From Uloborus plumipes (taxonomy: Eukaryota > Arthropoda > Arachnida > Araneae > Uloboridae), in the NCBI GenBank assembly GCA_038373865.1, contig JAXGGA010002186.1:62001-126000 (forward strand): a DNA stretch of 64,000 nt. Reading direction: 5' to 3'. The notes below the pieces were generated by a model, which was not told the DNA's origin, ran no database searches, and was given only the letters and a program-made list of their open reading frames with translations. Positions 32,001-40,110 of this stretch are shown here, one piece after another (position 1 is the stretch's first letter; every line of letters begins with the position of its first letter). The position numbers and the translations under genes were made by a program.

Positions 32001-32864
32001 AGCAAGTGAATTTCTCCCAACTTAAATTCAGATCAGGGATACACAACCTGTGGCCTGAAGGCCAAAAGTGGCTTTTTAAATCGGCCTGCCAATTCTCAAA
32101 AAACTGAAAAAGTCTAATTTCAAAATATTTACTATTTACTGAAAAAGTTTAGTTTTATGGTCGAATACTAGTTGATTTTAATTGACATTTATTATGAATA
32201 CATTAACAAAAATTTTATTCGCAAAACCGGTAAATTCATAAAATAACGCACCTTTATGAAAATGAAAAGTATTGCCTCGGGCCATTAAATGGACAAACCA
32301 AGCACTAAGCTTAAGTTTCACCATTTAAGGGGGGACGGGGGGGGGGGATGTTTACTAATTTTATCTACTTCAAAAGAAATTAAAGCATTTATAGTACAAA
32401 ATTTTTATAAAATATGAGTAACCTCAGATCTAAATCAAAAGGTAAGAAGACAAAACACAAATTTCGGTACTTATCCGTTAGTCGGGAGCAAGCGGAAAAT
32501 CAAAAATCGCCAAAGACGCCAAGCAAAAAGAATGACAAAACTGTCTACAGAACAGAAGTACGCTTAATGGTAAACAAATATGGTTGTAAGAAATTAGGCT
32601 GAATTCTACTTTACTTAGCAATACATTATTTGGCAATTTTTTGCTTGACATGGCTAACGGATAGTTACTCAAATTTTATTAAAGAAGGAGAAAAATTAAA
32701 AGATAAATGCAACTTTTTAAAAAAATTTCAAACAAAAATAAATTACCTTCTGAATACTGTATTTTGGCTTTTATAGATACTATTGTTTCTAATGGTGAGC
32801 AACTAAGTTCGAATGCAGTTCCTGTAAGTGTTTCAATAAATAGTTCCATTCGATTTTCAGCCAT
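7918..32864 (-). CDS. ZFAND4: AN1-type zinc finger protein 4 (ubiquitin-like + AN1), spliced gene
   Basis: Gene-level entry. Coding exons, in order, are 32864-32747, 29980-29837, 29020-28969, 28121-27996, 26693-26564, 25458-24549, a possible 24036-23982, 11354 (or 11346)-11203, and 8053-7918. The product starts with a ubiquitin-like fold (MELFIETLTGTAFEL through LKLVLGMRGGP), continues through a serine-rich middle and ends with an AN1 zinc finger and the terminal ...ASKLPKI. This architecture is that of ZFAND4. Its exact function is not established; AN1/UBL proteins are linked to ubiquitin and proteasome biology. With the candidate exon and the internal acceptor at 11346 the frame closes at 604 residues, against about 727 in human. 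All placed junctions are GT/AG and phase-consistent except the missing step between 24549 and 11354. The gene appears intact; the 3' introns are swollen by transposons. Confidence 0.9.
8249..9947 (-). mobile_element. piggyBac-like element remnant
   Basis: Ends are TTAACCCATTAAACGCC (8249-8265) and, inverted, GGCGCTTAATAGGTTAA (ending 9947), with TTAA at both extremities as piggyBac requires. A 23-bp subterminal word, GTTCCCATAATGGGAGCTTT plus GGC, occurs at 8386-8408, inverted at 9565-9587, and again direct at 9911-9933. The element sits in the last ZFAND4 intron. Only the C-terminal part of a transposase remains, on the minus strand. Confidence 0.85.
8740..9347 (-). pseudogene. piggyBac transposase C-terminal fragment
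   Basis: The 9347-9024 frame encodes NLSVVKWKDNKIVCLASNF, then VKRWGSKEKK and SYNKYVGGVDLLDQF, the typical end of the piggyBac DDD domain including the GGVDLLDQ acidic motif. Further along the strand, at about 8835-8745, a separate frame gives RCKFCKKNTRTKCKKCVECC, the cysteine-rich DNA-binding tail of PGBD proteins. The N-terminal two-thirds with the first catalytic aspartates is absent, and the two pieces are separated by stops, so it is dead. The start at 9347 is only the first ATG in the fragment. Confidence 0.85.
9948..11202. other. ZFAND4 intron sequence, no feature seen
   Basis: This is AT-rich intron between the last two coding exons, to the right of the piggyBac remnant. It contains an (AAATA)n-like stretch near 10238-10270. 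I saw no exon-like frame or inverted termini. Confidence 0.6.
11203..11354 (-). CDS. ZFAND4: ZFAND4 exon with first half of AN1 zinc finger
   Basis: The exon runs from the acceptor AATTTTAG|GCT (or an internal AAAAG|TACAAG at 11346) to the donor TTGTAG|GTAAGT. It encodes TRTPPRPTEETRPCSGRK, then KKKSHKRCTLCSKKTGLATS and FTC. The Cys-X2-Cys pair and the KKTGLATS motif are those of the ZFAND4 AN1 finger. It exits in phase 2, and the split codon is completed by the last exon. Confidence 0.93.
13164..13262. repeat. Three short tandem copies, about 37-40 bp
   Basis: ACACTTTATTTTAAATTTCT recurs at 13164, 13201 and 13241 (the third with one change), each followed by a TGCTGGG-like or related word. 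It is a minisatellite inside the hAT-like block. Confidence 0.85.
13670..14023. repeat. Direct duplication of a ~167-bp unit ending in poly(G)
   Basis: Phrases such as GGGAAAGACCCTCTAGGAAG, ATAGAGAGTGGGCTTTTTTC and CACCTACTTTTGAAAGAATC occur twice, about 167 bp apart. The second unit runs into an uninterrupted run of 19 G (14005-14023). Confidence 0.85.
14069..15003. other. ZFAND4 intron sequence
   Basis: AT-rich intron between the hAT-like block and the mariner remnant. A poly(T) run lies at about 14635-14654. No exon or element was supported. Confidence 0.55.
15005..15912 (+). mobile_element. Mariner element, internally deleted
   Basis: Perfect 29-bp inverted termini begin CCAGGTGTGTAAGTATGAAA (15005-15033 and 15884-15912), flanked by TA at 15003-15004 and 15913-15914. 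The length is 908 bp, against about 1.3 kb for a complete mariner. The perfect termini suggest fairly recent mobilisation in trans. It lies in a ZFAND4 intron, opposite to the gene. Confidence 0.95.
15176..15810 (+). pseudogene. Mariner transposase pseudogene
   Basis: The N-terminal half starts at ATG 15176 and carries the paired helix-turn-helix (LVEAYGEHALGKTQCFEWFK, then RSGDFDV and ERGRPPKKF). It runs to a stop at 15469. The C-terminal half is in another frame from 15466: the second catalytic position is HDDAPAHKA (Asp at 15544). The third should be an aspartate 34 residues later in the SPDLAPSDYHLF motif, but reads DLAPSYYYLF, with Tyr at 15649-15651. The segment holding the first catalytic aspartate is deleted. 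Two independent lesions therefore make it inactive. Affinity is to mariner DD34D elements. Confidence 0.9.
15915..17173. other. ZFAND4 intron with one unexplained frame
   Basis: Mostly AT-rich intron. At 17180-16965 on the minus strand there is an open frame (CIEDSSNKAISGYCEHLRHL within it). If the hAT at 17182-23609 is removed, it continues upstream to about 23700. I do not recognise the protein; see findings. Confidence 0.4.
17757..17810. repeat. Possible nested hAT-type terminus
   Basis: CAGGGCCGTCGACAGG at 17757, followed by GGGCCCC and TGGGTCCCC wording, resembles a second hAT left end. I found no matching inverted right end or 8-bp flank pair, so a complete nested element is not shown. 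Confidence 0.35.
21247..21615 (-). pseudogene. hAT transposase C-terminal dimerisation fragment
   Basis: The frame contains YILTIPLTLVSCERAFSKLK, then LIKTRLRSCLSNENLKAFL, the diagnostic hAT C-terminal (Dimer_Tnp_hAT) motif of the ZMYM1-like type. Only about 120 codons are open. The upstream catalytic domain and zinc finger are absent, replaced by tandem repeat sequence; the apparent ATG near 21615 already lies at the border of the first repeat unit. It is therefore a relic of the element's transposase. Confidence 0.85.
21604..23380. repeat. Tandem array of ~340-bp units inside the hAT
   Basis: The marker TTGTTAGCATA(C/T)AGCAG starts units at about 21604, 21953, 22295, 22634 and 22971, and a diverged one at about 23318, giving a period near 337-350 bp. 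Each unit has a poly(G) or GGAGG stretch, then GGCTGCAGGGCGCTGT and GGGCGCAATAAA, and closes with CACTGTCGCAAAAACGGAC. The middle units are the most alike. The GGGCGC words resemble those just inside the element's left end (AGGGCGCAG, GGGGCGCAC). Confidence 0.9.
23618..24548. other. ZFAND4 intron 6 proximal part
   Basis: Intron between the hAT and exon 6. It holds the candidate 55-bp exon (23982-24036). Otherwise AT-rich with no other supported feature. Confidence 0.5.
23982..24036 (-). CDS. Candidate ZFAND4 exon 7 (55 bp)
   Basis: Exon 6 ends in phase 1 while the zinc-finger exon begins in phase 0 (or 2), so at least one exon is missing. This 55-bp segment has a possible acceptor (CATGTCTAG|TG) and donor (TATAG|GTATGT), stays open from phase 1 (LPQLQQWLNLCCRLY) and exits in phase 2. 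That would fit an internal acceptor at 11346 in the next exon. There is no protein-level similarity to support it; another exon elsewhere is equally possible. Confidence 0.3.
24549..25458 (-). CDS. ZFAND4: ZFAND4 exon 6: long low-complexity middle exon
   Basis: 910 bp from the acceptor GTTTTCAG|ACTAAA to the donor AAATG|GTAAGC, phase 0 to 1, with no stop in frame. It encodes about 303 residues rich in Ser, Lys and Asn with no recognisable domain, as in the poorly conserved middle of ZFAND4. The ATG at 25284 inside this frame is internal, not the start. Reading past the donor gives only 18 more codons before a stop, so the GTAAGC site is likely used. Confidence 0.85.
25459..26563. other. ZFAND4 intron 5
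   Basis: AT-rich intron with an (AG)n run at about 25644-25664. A GC-richer patch at 25738-25800 gives no stable coding frame or transposon end. Confidence 0.6.
26564..26693 (-). CDS. ZFAND4: ZFAND4 exon 5: coiled-coil segment
   Basis: 130 bp between ACTTCCAG|TG and AACAGA|GTAATG, phase 2 to 0. It encodes a heptad-rich helix containing VEELDQELMRENEITKEKI and SQLQEQIRNLN. The tail resembles the short helical KMKNMNLSKK region of vertebrate ZFAND4. The frame joins cleanly on both sides. Confidence 0.82.
26694..28968. other. ZFAND4 introns 3-4 around exon 4
   Basis: Two AT-rich introns (26694-27995 and 28122-28968) with short A/T-rich microsatellites (for example AATAAATAAAC near 28160-28200). 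I saw no transposon ends in either, unlike the 3' introns. Confidence 0.6.
27996..28121 (-). CDS. ZFAND4: ZFAND4 exon 4: conserved beta-rich segment
   Basis: 126 bp between ATTTTAG|TG and ATAAG|GTAAGT, phase 2 to 2. It encodes PFTVLVFHDGDKVHMYTLME, then RGDCSISPLSG. This aligns with the segment of vertebrate ZFAND4 that reads VTFLVYREGD...RGDGTLTPL. Confidence 0.9.
28969..29020 (-). CDS. ZFAND4: ZFAND4 exon 3
   Basis: A 52-bp exon between ATTATTTAG|TT and GGAG|GTAATA, phase 1 to 2. It encodes SESKKLKDLADYVERR, matching the short linker that follows the ubiquitin-like domain in ZFAND4 proteins. Confidence 0.88.
29837..29980 (-). CDS. ZFAND4: ZFAND4 exon 2: rest of ubiquitin-like domain
   Basis: Acceptor TTTTTAG|GC and donor CAAG|GTGTGT bound 144 bp, phase 1 to 1. 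It encodes IPVSQQHLIW, then DDLCLQDYCIKDGATLKLVL and GMRGGPINTR. The closing MRGGP motif is a strong ZFAND4 signature, and the junction with exon 1 restores the conserved EGIP. Confidence 0.93.
30649..31768. mobile_element. Tigger/pogo-like element remnant in intron 1
   Basis: The left end CAGTAGAGAACTAATTATCC at 30649 is preceded by TA. The right end, reverse-complemented, reads CAGTGCAGACCCTTTTATCC and finishes at 31768, with TGTA just outside. The termini match at most positions and have the Tigger/pogo character (CAGT...ATCCGGGAACC). No transposase frame remains. A GGGGCCGCCC word is duplicated inside at 31374-31402. A second truncated copy lies at about 5140-5510. Confidence 0.6.
32034..32110. 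repeat. hAT-type terminus, partner not found
   Basis: CAGGGATACACAACCTGTGG followed by CCTGAAGGCC has the wording of hAT/Charlie-like left ends. No inverted partner or 8-bp duplication was found to its right before exon 1, so the element is probably truncated. The region to 32700 has a poly(G) run near 32329-32346 and no convincing gene. Confidence 0.4.
32747..32864 (-). CDS. ZFAND4: ZFAND4 coding exon 1: start of ubiquitin-like domain
   Basis: The exon begins at ATG in ACCATGG context and encodes MAENRMELFIETLTGTAFEL, the conserved first beta strands of the ZFAND4 ubiquitin-like domain. It ends ...AAIQ-like KAKIQYSEG at the donor GAAG|GTAATT, phase 1. A pyrimidine-rich TTCAATTTCCAG lies just upstream of TTACCATGG and could be an acceptor. 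If so, a separate 5' UTR exon exists; a donor-like GAG|GTATAATT near 33183 is one candidate for it. Confidence 0.9.
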
Positions 32865-33513
32865 GGTAACTGGAAATTGAATATGCAGTTAAAAATTAAA
32901 CTATTTGAATAAAGCCAACTAGAAAAGAAATAAAGGTCTTCAAATTCATATGCAAAAGGTAACGTAAAGCAATGAACAACATTTTAGTAACCTCATTAGA
33001 AATATTATGAGAAAAAGTACAGAAATTAACATGAAAAAATACCAATATTATTTTCCCATTAATAACTAAATGATCCTTTTAAGATCACATACTTTCAATA
33101 TTACCACATAAAAAATCATAGGAAATATAAAGCAATAAATTTTTTTTTTAACATAAAAAAAATATATATATAAACAATTATACCTCAGATAAGTTTCTAG
33201 GCAAAGTGAGTAATCTAACCGCCAATTTAAATGAATCAAATCTTACTACATTTATTAAAAATCTTCTCTAAATAAAGATTATAAATATATCGCGGTTAGC
33301 GATTAAACTATATATTAAACTATATAGAAAAAAAATGATATTTCTCAAATACCAAATTAACTGAATTTTAAAATTGTGTTTATAAATTCTGCACATCAAT
33401 CAAGGGTCTTAGTCCAAATTATAATAAGTAAAAAATGAAAAACTTCAATGTGGTTGAAGCGTTTAGGTGTCAAATTTTGCACAGAGGTTTAGAAATCTAG
33501 GCATCAAATCAAA
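32865..33513. promoter_or_regulatory. 5' flank of ZFAND4
   Basis: This should contain the 5' UTR and promoter. A donor-like GAG|GTATAATT on the minus strand at 33183 may close a non-coding first exon. No TATA box or initiator can be singled out in such AT-rich sequence. Confidence 0.35.
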
Positions 33514-34221
33514 ATGTGCAGTAGGGTGGAGCGAAAAAAATGAATTTTTGAAATTCGTAAACTGGTACCTTTCATTTACTGTGAATGAGGATAAGTAACA
33601 ATTCTGTGAAATATTTCACTTTTGCGACGTCATCTTTAGTCTGCGCATTTGGCCTAAAGTTTTGAAAGTTTTGATTTTTTTTTAGATTTTTCAAATTTTT
33701 TTAAAAAATATTGTTAATGATAAAATTAGTGATGAGAGGTTATTAAATGGAAGAAAAAGGTTTGAAATATACAAGAAATTTTTTAAAACCATTTTGGATT
33801 ATGATTTCAGTCTGCGCATAGGTCCAAAGTTCAAATTTTCCGAAAATTCCGATATTTTCAATATTGATTAGAAGTTTTATAATTTAATATTTCCTCTCAA
33901 TATTTACTGCAAGAACCTTCAAAACATTTTTTTAATAATTTTGTTACTTCTTTGAACTACTAAACTCTTTGCTTGCTCATTGAAATTACCCAGGACTCAC
34001 CACGAGGATTTGGCTGCACTTAGGATGCCACCTGCGCTCCCCTTGCTTCCAACCAATGAGAGCACATATTTACATTTCTTAGACAAGTCAGGAACAATAA
34101 ATTGTTACTTTGAGTAGGAATTTGTTTGCATTGGTTTAGATGGATGCACTACAAAGACAGGAAAATACAAAGGTGTAATACGGAAACTGGAAGGAAAACT
34201 TGGTAGACCTCTGTAATGGGA

Positions 34222-34325
34222 TGTTCGCTAATTACATTTGAATGAACTTAATTTGTGGCATTTTTTGCAAAAGCTGGATGGACCTACCAGTGGACCAAAG
34301 TGATTTTTGGGCCTGTTGGACGAAG
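34222..34325 (+). pseudogene. Decayed transposase-like fragment
   Basis: In one plus frame the codons give LHLNELNLWHFLQKLDGPTS then GPK and, after a stop, FLGLLDEA. I recall similar LLHLNELPLRHLF..LDG.TSGP motifs in repeat-encoded proteins of arthropod genomes, but cannot name the family. Stops flank and interrupt the fragment. Its place between the long arms suggests it is the remains of the element's own protein. Confidence 0.5.
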
Positions 34326-34730
34326 CTAAACAACGTGTTATACTTTCAAATCAGTTCAATATGAACCTATAGAATTTGCCATTGATCAGATTGATTTTGA
34401 CAATAAAAATGATTCAAGTACTGAGCAACAGTAACTTCTTGAGATGAGCAAGGTAGTTTTTACTGAAAAATATGAAACAGAAGTCCAAGAAAGCTTTCCC
34501 AAGCCAGATGGGTGACTACAGTAAACAGTCTTTAGACTATAATTTTTAAAAGAGTTCATAACTTTCGTGGCAAAAGTGTCTTTGTCTTTTAGAATGAAGT
34601 GCAGACGTTACTAATTTATCTATGAATTTGTATGAGTATAAAGATTATCTCTCCGGGTAAAAGCAGAAAATTGTAATAACATATAAAAGCAATATATACT
34701 TTGCACCCTAGAAATATGATGTTATCGATA

Positions 34731-35161
34731 TCTACATATATAAAAATGGATGTATGTATGTTTGTTCCTTATACAAATCCACAGTGTTCGTCGGATTTTC
34801 AACAAACTTGGCACAGAGGTTCCTTGATACACTACAATTCACATAGGTGGGGTTTTTAATTTTTAAAAAATCCAAAAAGCTCAAAATGCAAATTTTTTGT
34901 CTCAAAATGGCCATTTTCTTTCAATTTTGAATATATAGAGTAATAGAGATAAGAATTTAAGCATACAAATTGATAAAATGTAACACATTCAAATAGGAGT
35001 ACTTTCCAAGAAAGATTACGATTAACAATGAATTATCAATTTAAGGCTCACCTATTTCATTTTAGCATGAAATAAGTTTTTACATTCCCATGTGGGTAGA
35101 ATTCATTACAATATTTCTTTTAGAGCTATGTTGTATTAATAAGGACCCGGGCAACGGCGGG
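34731..35161 (+). mobile_element. Short Helitron-like insertion
   Basis: The left side, TCTACATATATAAAAATGGA followed by TGTATGTATG and an ACTTGGCACAGAGG phrase, is typical of Helitron 5' regions. The right side, GGACCCGGGCAACGGCGGG, resembles the hairpin of Helitron 3' ends, though CTAG is not seen. Helitrons make no target duplication, so ends rest on this wording only. Confidence 0.55.
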
Positions 35162-36180
35162 AAAGTTCATACGAGAAAGAATATAAAGAGACTTGCTTTA
35201 AATCGTATTATCAACGCTCAATCTACAAAACAAATAAGCAAACAAGTGAGAACGCTTCAGATCCTAAAAATATATAAAAATCAATTTTCATACATTACAT
35301 ACATAAATTAAAAGTCAGAATACATCGATATGATTTCTTAGCATTGTGTGGAAATCGCAAAGCCACCTGTTACACGTAATTTAACAACACAATATTAACA
35401 AAGATTATGGAAGCTGAGAATTTAAATAGGATTTCTGAATGCGCTTTTTTTAAACTGCCATTCAAAACTCAATCAGTTGAAAGAGCTGTCAAAAAGGTCA
35501 CAAGCTCTTCAAAATTGGTATGTAATTACAGGAAAAGAAAACGTTTATTAAAAACGAGGATGTCTGATAGAGATATTTGATCAATTTACGACACAAAGGA
35601 ACAATTTAACTGTTAAAGATGTATCTAAGAAATGTAAATACGTGCTCACATTGGTTGGAAGGAAGGGCTCACGTGTAGGACTAGGAGTGCGGTCACCTCC
35701 TCGTGGTGGTGAGTCCTGGGTAGTTCCACATGAGCTAGCGAATAGTTGCACGGTAATAACATAATGAATAAAAACAGGTTTGAACACACTTCAAGTGAAT
35801 ATTGAGAGTAAATACTGAGTTGAAAAATGTTGAAAATATCAGAAATTTTGGGAAAATTGATGAACTTTGAGCATAATGCAGGAACTGAAATCATAATCTA
35901 AAATGGTTTTAGAAAATTCCTCGTATATTTCAAACCTTTTTCTTCCATTTAATAACCATCCGTCACTAGTTTTATCATTTGCAATATTTTTTTAAAAAAT
36001 TTGAAAAATCTGAAAAAAATCAAAAATTTCAAAACTTTAGGTCAAATGCGCAGACTAAAGATGATGTTGCAAAAGTGAAATATTTTACAGAATTGTTACT
36101 TATCCTCATTCACAGTAAATGAGAAATACCAGTTTACCATAATCAAAAATTCATTTTTTTCGCTCCACCCTAATGTGCAG

Positions 36181-38065
36181 GCTCAAAATGTGACTAACAA
36201 CTACTTATTTCCAACACTGGTTTTATGAAAGGGTTTTAGGTTCTGTGTATAGGCATGTAAAAAGGAGAGAAACATTATTTTTTTAAGTCATTTTAAAACT
36301 AAATAAGAAACAAATAGAATCCAATTTTTCCCCAAAATCCAGAAATGTTTGATTCATGGGTTTTATAAACTTTTTCAGCTTGAATGTAAGTTAGACACGA
36401 TTTTTGTACCTGTAGTAAATGCTATGTAGTAAAACTGATTTTTGACTCAGACCAGGAAAAGAAATCCCGGCAACAATACTGCAAATATTCGGTAGGGTTT
36501 TTAATTGAATATTCGAAGTTCAGAAAAATATGGTATTCAGTGCATCTCTAGTACTAACTCATTGATCATGGGGTTAGTATAAATCATATTAGTAAATAAA
36601 TGGTCATAAATTAGAAGAATAAAACATTGTGAAGCGTATGCGTTCTCAAAGTTATAAGAAAATCCATTTTCAAAGGGAAGAAAAGTTGTTCTCACAATTT
36701 GGTTTAACGTAAAGGAATATAATACTTCTTAAATTATCCCTTTTATCACAAAGATTTGCTAGATTTTCAATTTAATAACCAATTACTATATTAGACTCAT
36801 TTCCATTTCTTCTCAATTTTAAGATATTAAATGTGCTTTTGACTAAAGCATAAAATGAACAAAAAAAGAATTATATAAAACTCTATTAAATATAATAATA
36901 GCCGCCACATATTTTTTAGCCAAGCATGATCAAAACTTTTTCTCCCCCTGCTGTATTCTGATGAAGGTGTTTGGATTTGGTCAGGGTAAATTATGGTAAC
37001 TTTATCTGTGAATTTCTTTCCGAAAATTTTAACACTACATTTTCAAAATGAAGCTCATTTTATGAAGGATTTGGCACTATAAATTGATTCGAAAAAAATA
37101 TAAATAAGTTAACCTAAATGAGGCTTTAAACTGAATTAAAAGCAAATTTCAAACATTAAAACAGACTTTGAAACAAAAAATAATTTATCTAAAAAGAATA
37201 GAATTTTATGAAACGGCTTACAAGAAACAATATCAGAAGTATTTATTGTTCAAACGTACAGTGGAAACGCCACACTTAACAAATTGGAAAAGTAATCACA
37301 TTCCCACAAAGAAAATAAATTATCCAATCATATGCATAAAAGAAGGTTTTTGTAACAACACTTCTCCTTAAGTATTTACATTTCAAGTTAAAAAACAAAT
37401 AACCTTCAAAAACCACACTTAAATTAAAATCGCTGGTAACAGAACACAATGAGATGATAAATGATGCATTCTAGCAAGTAATCAAAATACACGGTATGAA
37501 TACTGTTGTTTAGAAGAGAGCTTTTTGATTTACTTTAGAATAAGTTATAACTAGTTTATAAGAAAATATAAATACCGCATAATCTCCATTATTGATATTG
37601 CATTGTTTGCTTGTCCTTTAAAATTAAGAAGGGGAAAAGCTCCAGAGTTATCGCGTACAGCTGTTGAGTAATGTAATATGTAAGGTGCACCTTCTTTTAA
37701 AAACTGAAAATGAATGGCGAGGTGAAAACCTAGGAGTTGACGTCCAGAGTACCCAATAATCAAAATATTGTCTCAGAGTTTTGGAAAGACTGAATGCCGT
37801 AACCAATAGCAACCAATGAAAGTTCGATTACAATTACGGCCACATGAAATAATGATATTCAATTTTATTTCAGCTTTAGCCACGGAGGAAAAACGCACTA
37901 CTTTATAAAGTTCACAATAGCTGTGTTTTTGGTAGCTAGAAGTTACACAAAACATTTAAATACGATTCCGGCAAGGTATTTTCAGCATAATTTTGAATGT
38001 TTATATGAATATACATTGCGTTTCAGAAAGAAAATAACGGTGCGAGCGATATTTCCGATGAATGA
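36181..38065. other. AT-rich stretch between two long-arm elements
   Basis: No supported gene. A GC-richer part at about 37550-37960 gives two short minus-strand frames, but neither is recognisable nor bounded by good splice sites. Confidence 0.5.
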
Positions 38066-38961
38066 AATATGGCTATTCCACGTCAAGTGATCCAAAATCT
38101 GAGAAAAATTTTACCTTACATTTTTGTATTTCTTTCAAATTTGGCTCATCAATTGTACCCCTTGAGGTAATCAAAAGTCTCAATTTTTAGATTTTTATCT
38201 CTATTATTTTTTTATTTATGAGACTTTGAAAACCCTCGTTTTTCCATGGATAAGGCAACATAAACGGGACCATAACTCGGCATCAAATGTAGGTAGAACG
38301 ATTTGGTAAATGGCATTTTAAAGTACGTTAGTTGCCGTTTAATCTGATATGCAACATGACTAATTTTATGAAAAATTTATTTTTTAAAAAATGAAATTTA
38401 AATTTCAAATTTAAATTTCTCGAAAAACATAATGAATCTTTTCGAAAAAATTCTCAAAAATTCTTGTATATTTTATCTATGTTTGTACGAATTTTTAGAT
38501 TGGGATCTCAATGGGATCATATTTTTTTGAATTTTTGAATAAAACTGTATAGGAAAAAAATGATATTTTTTAGATTCTATTTATTCAAATACCAAGTTGT
38601 CTGGCTTGTGATGGTCTTATATATTATAGTCTTATAGCTTATAGATTTGTCAGGTTCATCCCCCCCCCTCCCTCCACCGCACAACCACTCTTTTTTATTT
38701 CAAAACTGTGCAAAATGTTAAAAAAAAAAAAAAAAAAAAACTCTTTGATACAAAATTAATAGTAAACTTATTTAAAGTTGGTAAATGGGTTTCCTTGTAA
38801 CTAGACGAAGCATCCCCCTCCTCACCCAAATGTACCATTCACACTATACTAATATGACGTCTAACCTGGGGATTGAATTGAGGATTATTTTCACCCTAGG
38901 TATATACGTATATTGTTTTTCAGACAAAGTGTTTCTTTTTCGATTCGAACTTCAAAGTGTA

Positions 38962-39154
38962 TGTGGCGAACTGTAACTATCTGAAATCTAACTGTAACCT
39001 TGTAACTTGGCACGCACTTTTTATCGAGCACGCACTTGTGCATGATATATTTAAAAATTGTAATTTCAGTGAGTTGTTCTATAATAAAATAAGTTGTTTG
39101 GTTTCTAATGAAGTCTGTTCTTGAATTATATATATGGAAATAACAACCTCCATA
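38962..39154 (+). repeat. 5' LTR
   Basis: Begins TGTGGCGAACTGTAAC and ends AACAACCTCCATA. It contains ATAATAAAATAAG, a plausible polyadenylation signal, and a GCACGCACTTGTGC hairpin. It is a 193-bp LTR, short for the group. Confidence 0.95.
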
Positions 39155-39156
39155 AT

Positions 39157-39170
39157 TGGTGACCCAAATT
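39157..39170 (+). promoter_or_regulatory. tRNA primer-binding site
   Basis: TGGTGACCCAAATT lies two bases after the 5' LTR. It starts TGG, the complement of a tRNA CCA end. Which tRNA it pairs with I cannot tell. Confidence 0.7.
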
Positions 39171-39301
39171 GAACACTCCTACTATAGTCTCTTCTAAAAT
39201 GATGTTGCCGTGTTTTTTCTCTCATCTCAAGACATCAAGTGAGTGCAAATAACTACCTACTTTAACGTGTACTTGGAATATCAATTCGTACAATCTGAAC
39301 C

Positions 39302-40099
39302 ATGAACACCACAAACACTCCTAATAACGACGCAGTACCTGCAAATGCACCAGAAACCCAAAGTATATCTCGCATCGCTATACTGCTGCCGCCTCCATTT
39401 TGGAAAATTAATCCAACATTGTGGTTTGCCCAACTTGAGGCGCAATTTGACTTGGCAGGTATTACCATTGATACCACAAAATTCAACCATGTAATCTCGG
39501 CTATGGAATCAGAAATTCTGAATTCAGTCAGCGACATTATCTTACAGCCTCCAGCTGAAAACAAATACAGAACCTTGAAAGATCGTCTAATAAATCTACA
39601 CTCTGAAAGTCAGGAGTCGAAAATTAGACGTCTGTTACAGGGAAATGAACTTGGCGATCAGCGACCTTCCCAACTCCTTACGAGAATGCGCTCACTGGCT
39701 GGGGACACTGTAAGTGAAACCCTTTTAAAATCATTGTGGCTTGCCAGACTGCCAACAAGCACTCAAAGCATCCTTGCAGCTCTAAATGAAGATTTAACCC
39801 AATTGGCGAATATTGCCGATAAAATCGCAGACTTGGCTCACCCGACTTTTGTAAATGCCGCCAATTTTCAAACGACTCCCAGCCAAGTTAACATGCAAGA
39901 GCAAATAGCTGAACTTACTCTTCAAGTAAATGAGTTAACATCGATGATGCGTGACGAACGAATTTCTCACCATTTTCTCGCCAAAGATCTCGCAGCAGTA
40001 GTCGAAAGTACAAAGAGCCAACAAACAACTTATGTTTCTATCATATCAATTTTGGCTCAAAAGCTAAGAAATGTATACCGCCTTGTGTTTTTAATATGA
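39302..40099 (+). CDS. gag: Gypsy gag, frame broken before the zinc knuckle
   Basis: The 265-codon frame encodes the capsid-like part: PPPFWKINPTLWFAQLEAQF, then TKFNHVISAMESEIL, and KIRRLLQGNELGDQRPSQLL. These are typical of gypsy Gag in arthropods. A zinc-knuckle-like segment (LCFYHINFGSKAKKCIPPC) lies at about 40030-40086, but in the pol frame, which is -1 to gag. That frame meets a TAG at 40108-40110. Thus Gag loses its nucleocapsid end here, or depends on frameshifting plus stop suppression. Gag would assemble particles and package the RNA. Confidence 0.85.
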   Translation: MNTTNTPNNDAVPANAPETQSISRIAILLPPPFWKINPTLWFAQLEAQFDLAGITIDTTKFNHVISAMESEILNSVSDIILQPPAENKYRTLKDRLINLHSESQESKIRRLLQGNELGDQRPSQLLTRMRSLAGDTVSETLLKSLWLARLPTSTQSILAALNEDLTQLANIADKIADLAHPTFVNAANFQTTPSQVNMQEQIAELTLQVNELTSMMRDERISHHFLAKDLAAVVESTKSQQTTYVSIISILAQKLRNVYRLVFLI

Positions 40100-40110
40100 C
40101 GGAAAACTAG

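Larger units (their letters stand above)
33522..36172. mobile_element. Long-inverted-arm element with TAGGGTGGAGCG ends
   Basis: The ends TAGGGTGGAGCGAAAAAAA and its inverse meet a perfect 8-bp duplication, ATGTGCAG (33514-33521 and 36173-36180). The arms match over roughly 550 bp (33522 to about 34080, and about 35630 to 36172), including shared words such as CTAAAGATGA..TGC and ACTCACCACGAGG. The core carries a decayed frame at about 34222-34320 and a Helitron-like insertion at 34731. The 8-bp duplication would fit hAT or P; the superfamily is not settled. Confidence 0.85.

Noticed and set aside
32414..32602. 62-codon Lys-rich plus-strand frame near exon 1 of ZFAND4
   Set aside because: No domain or splice context; it sits in a region that starts with a hAT-type terminus.
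32679..32746. Extension of the exon 1 frame past the donor
   Set aside because: The conserved ubiquitin-like sequence stops exactly at GAAG|GTAATT and resumes in the exon at 29980, so the hydrophobic tail is intron.
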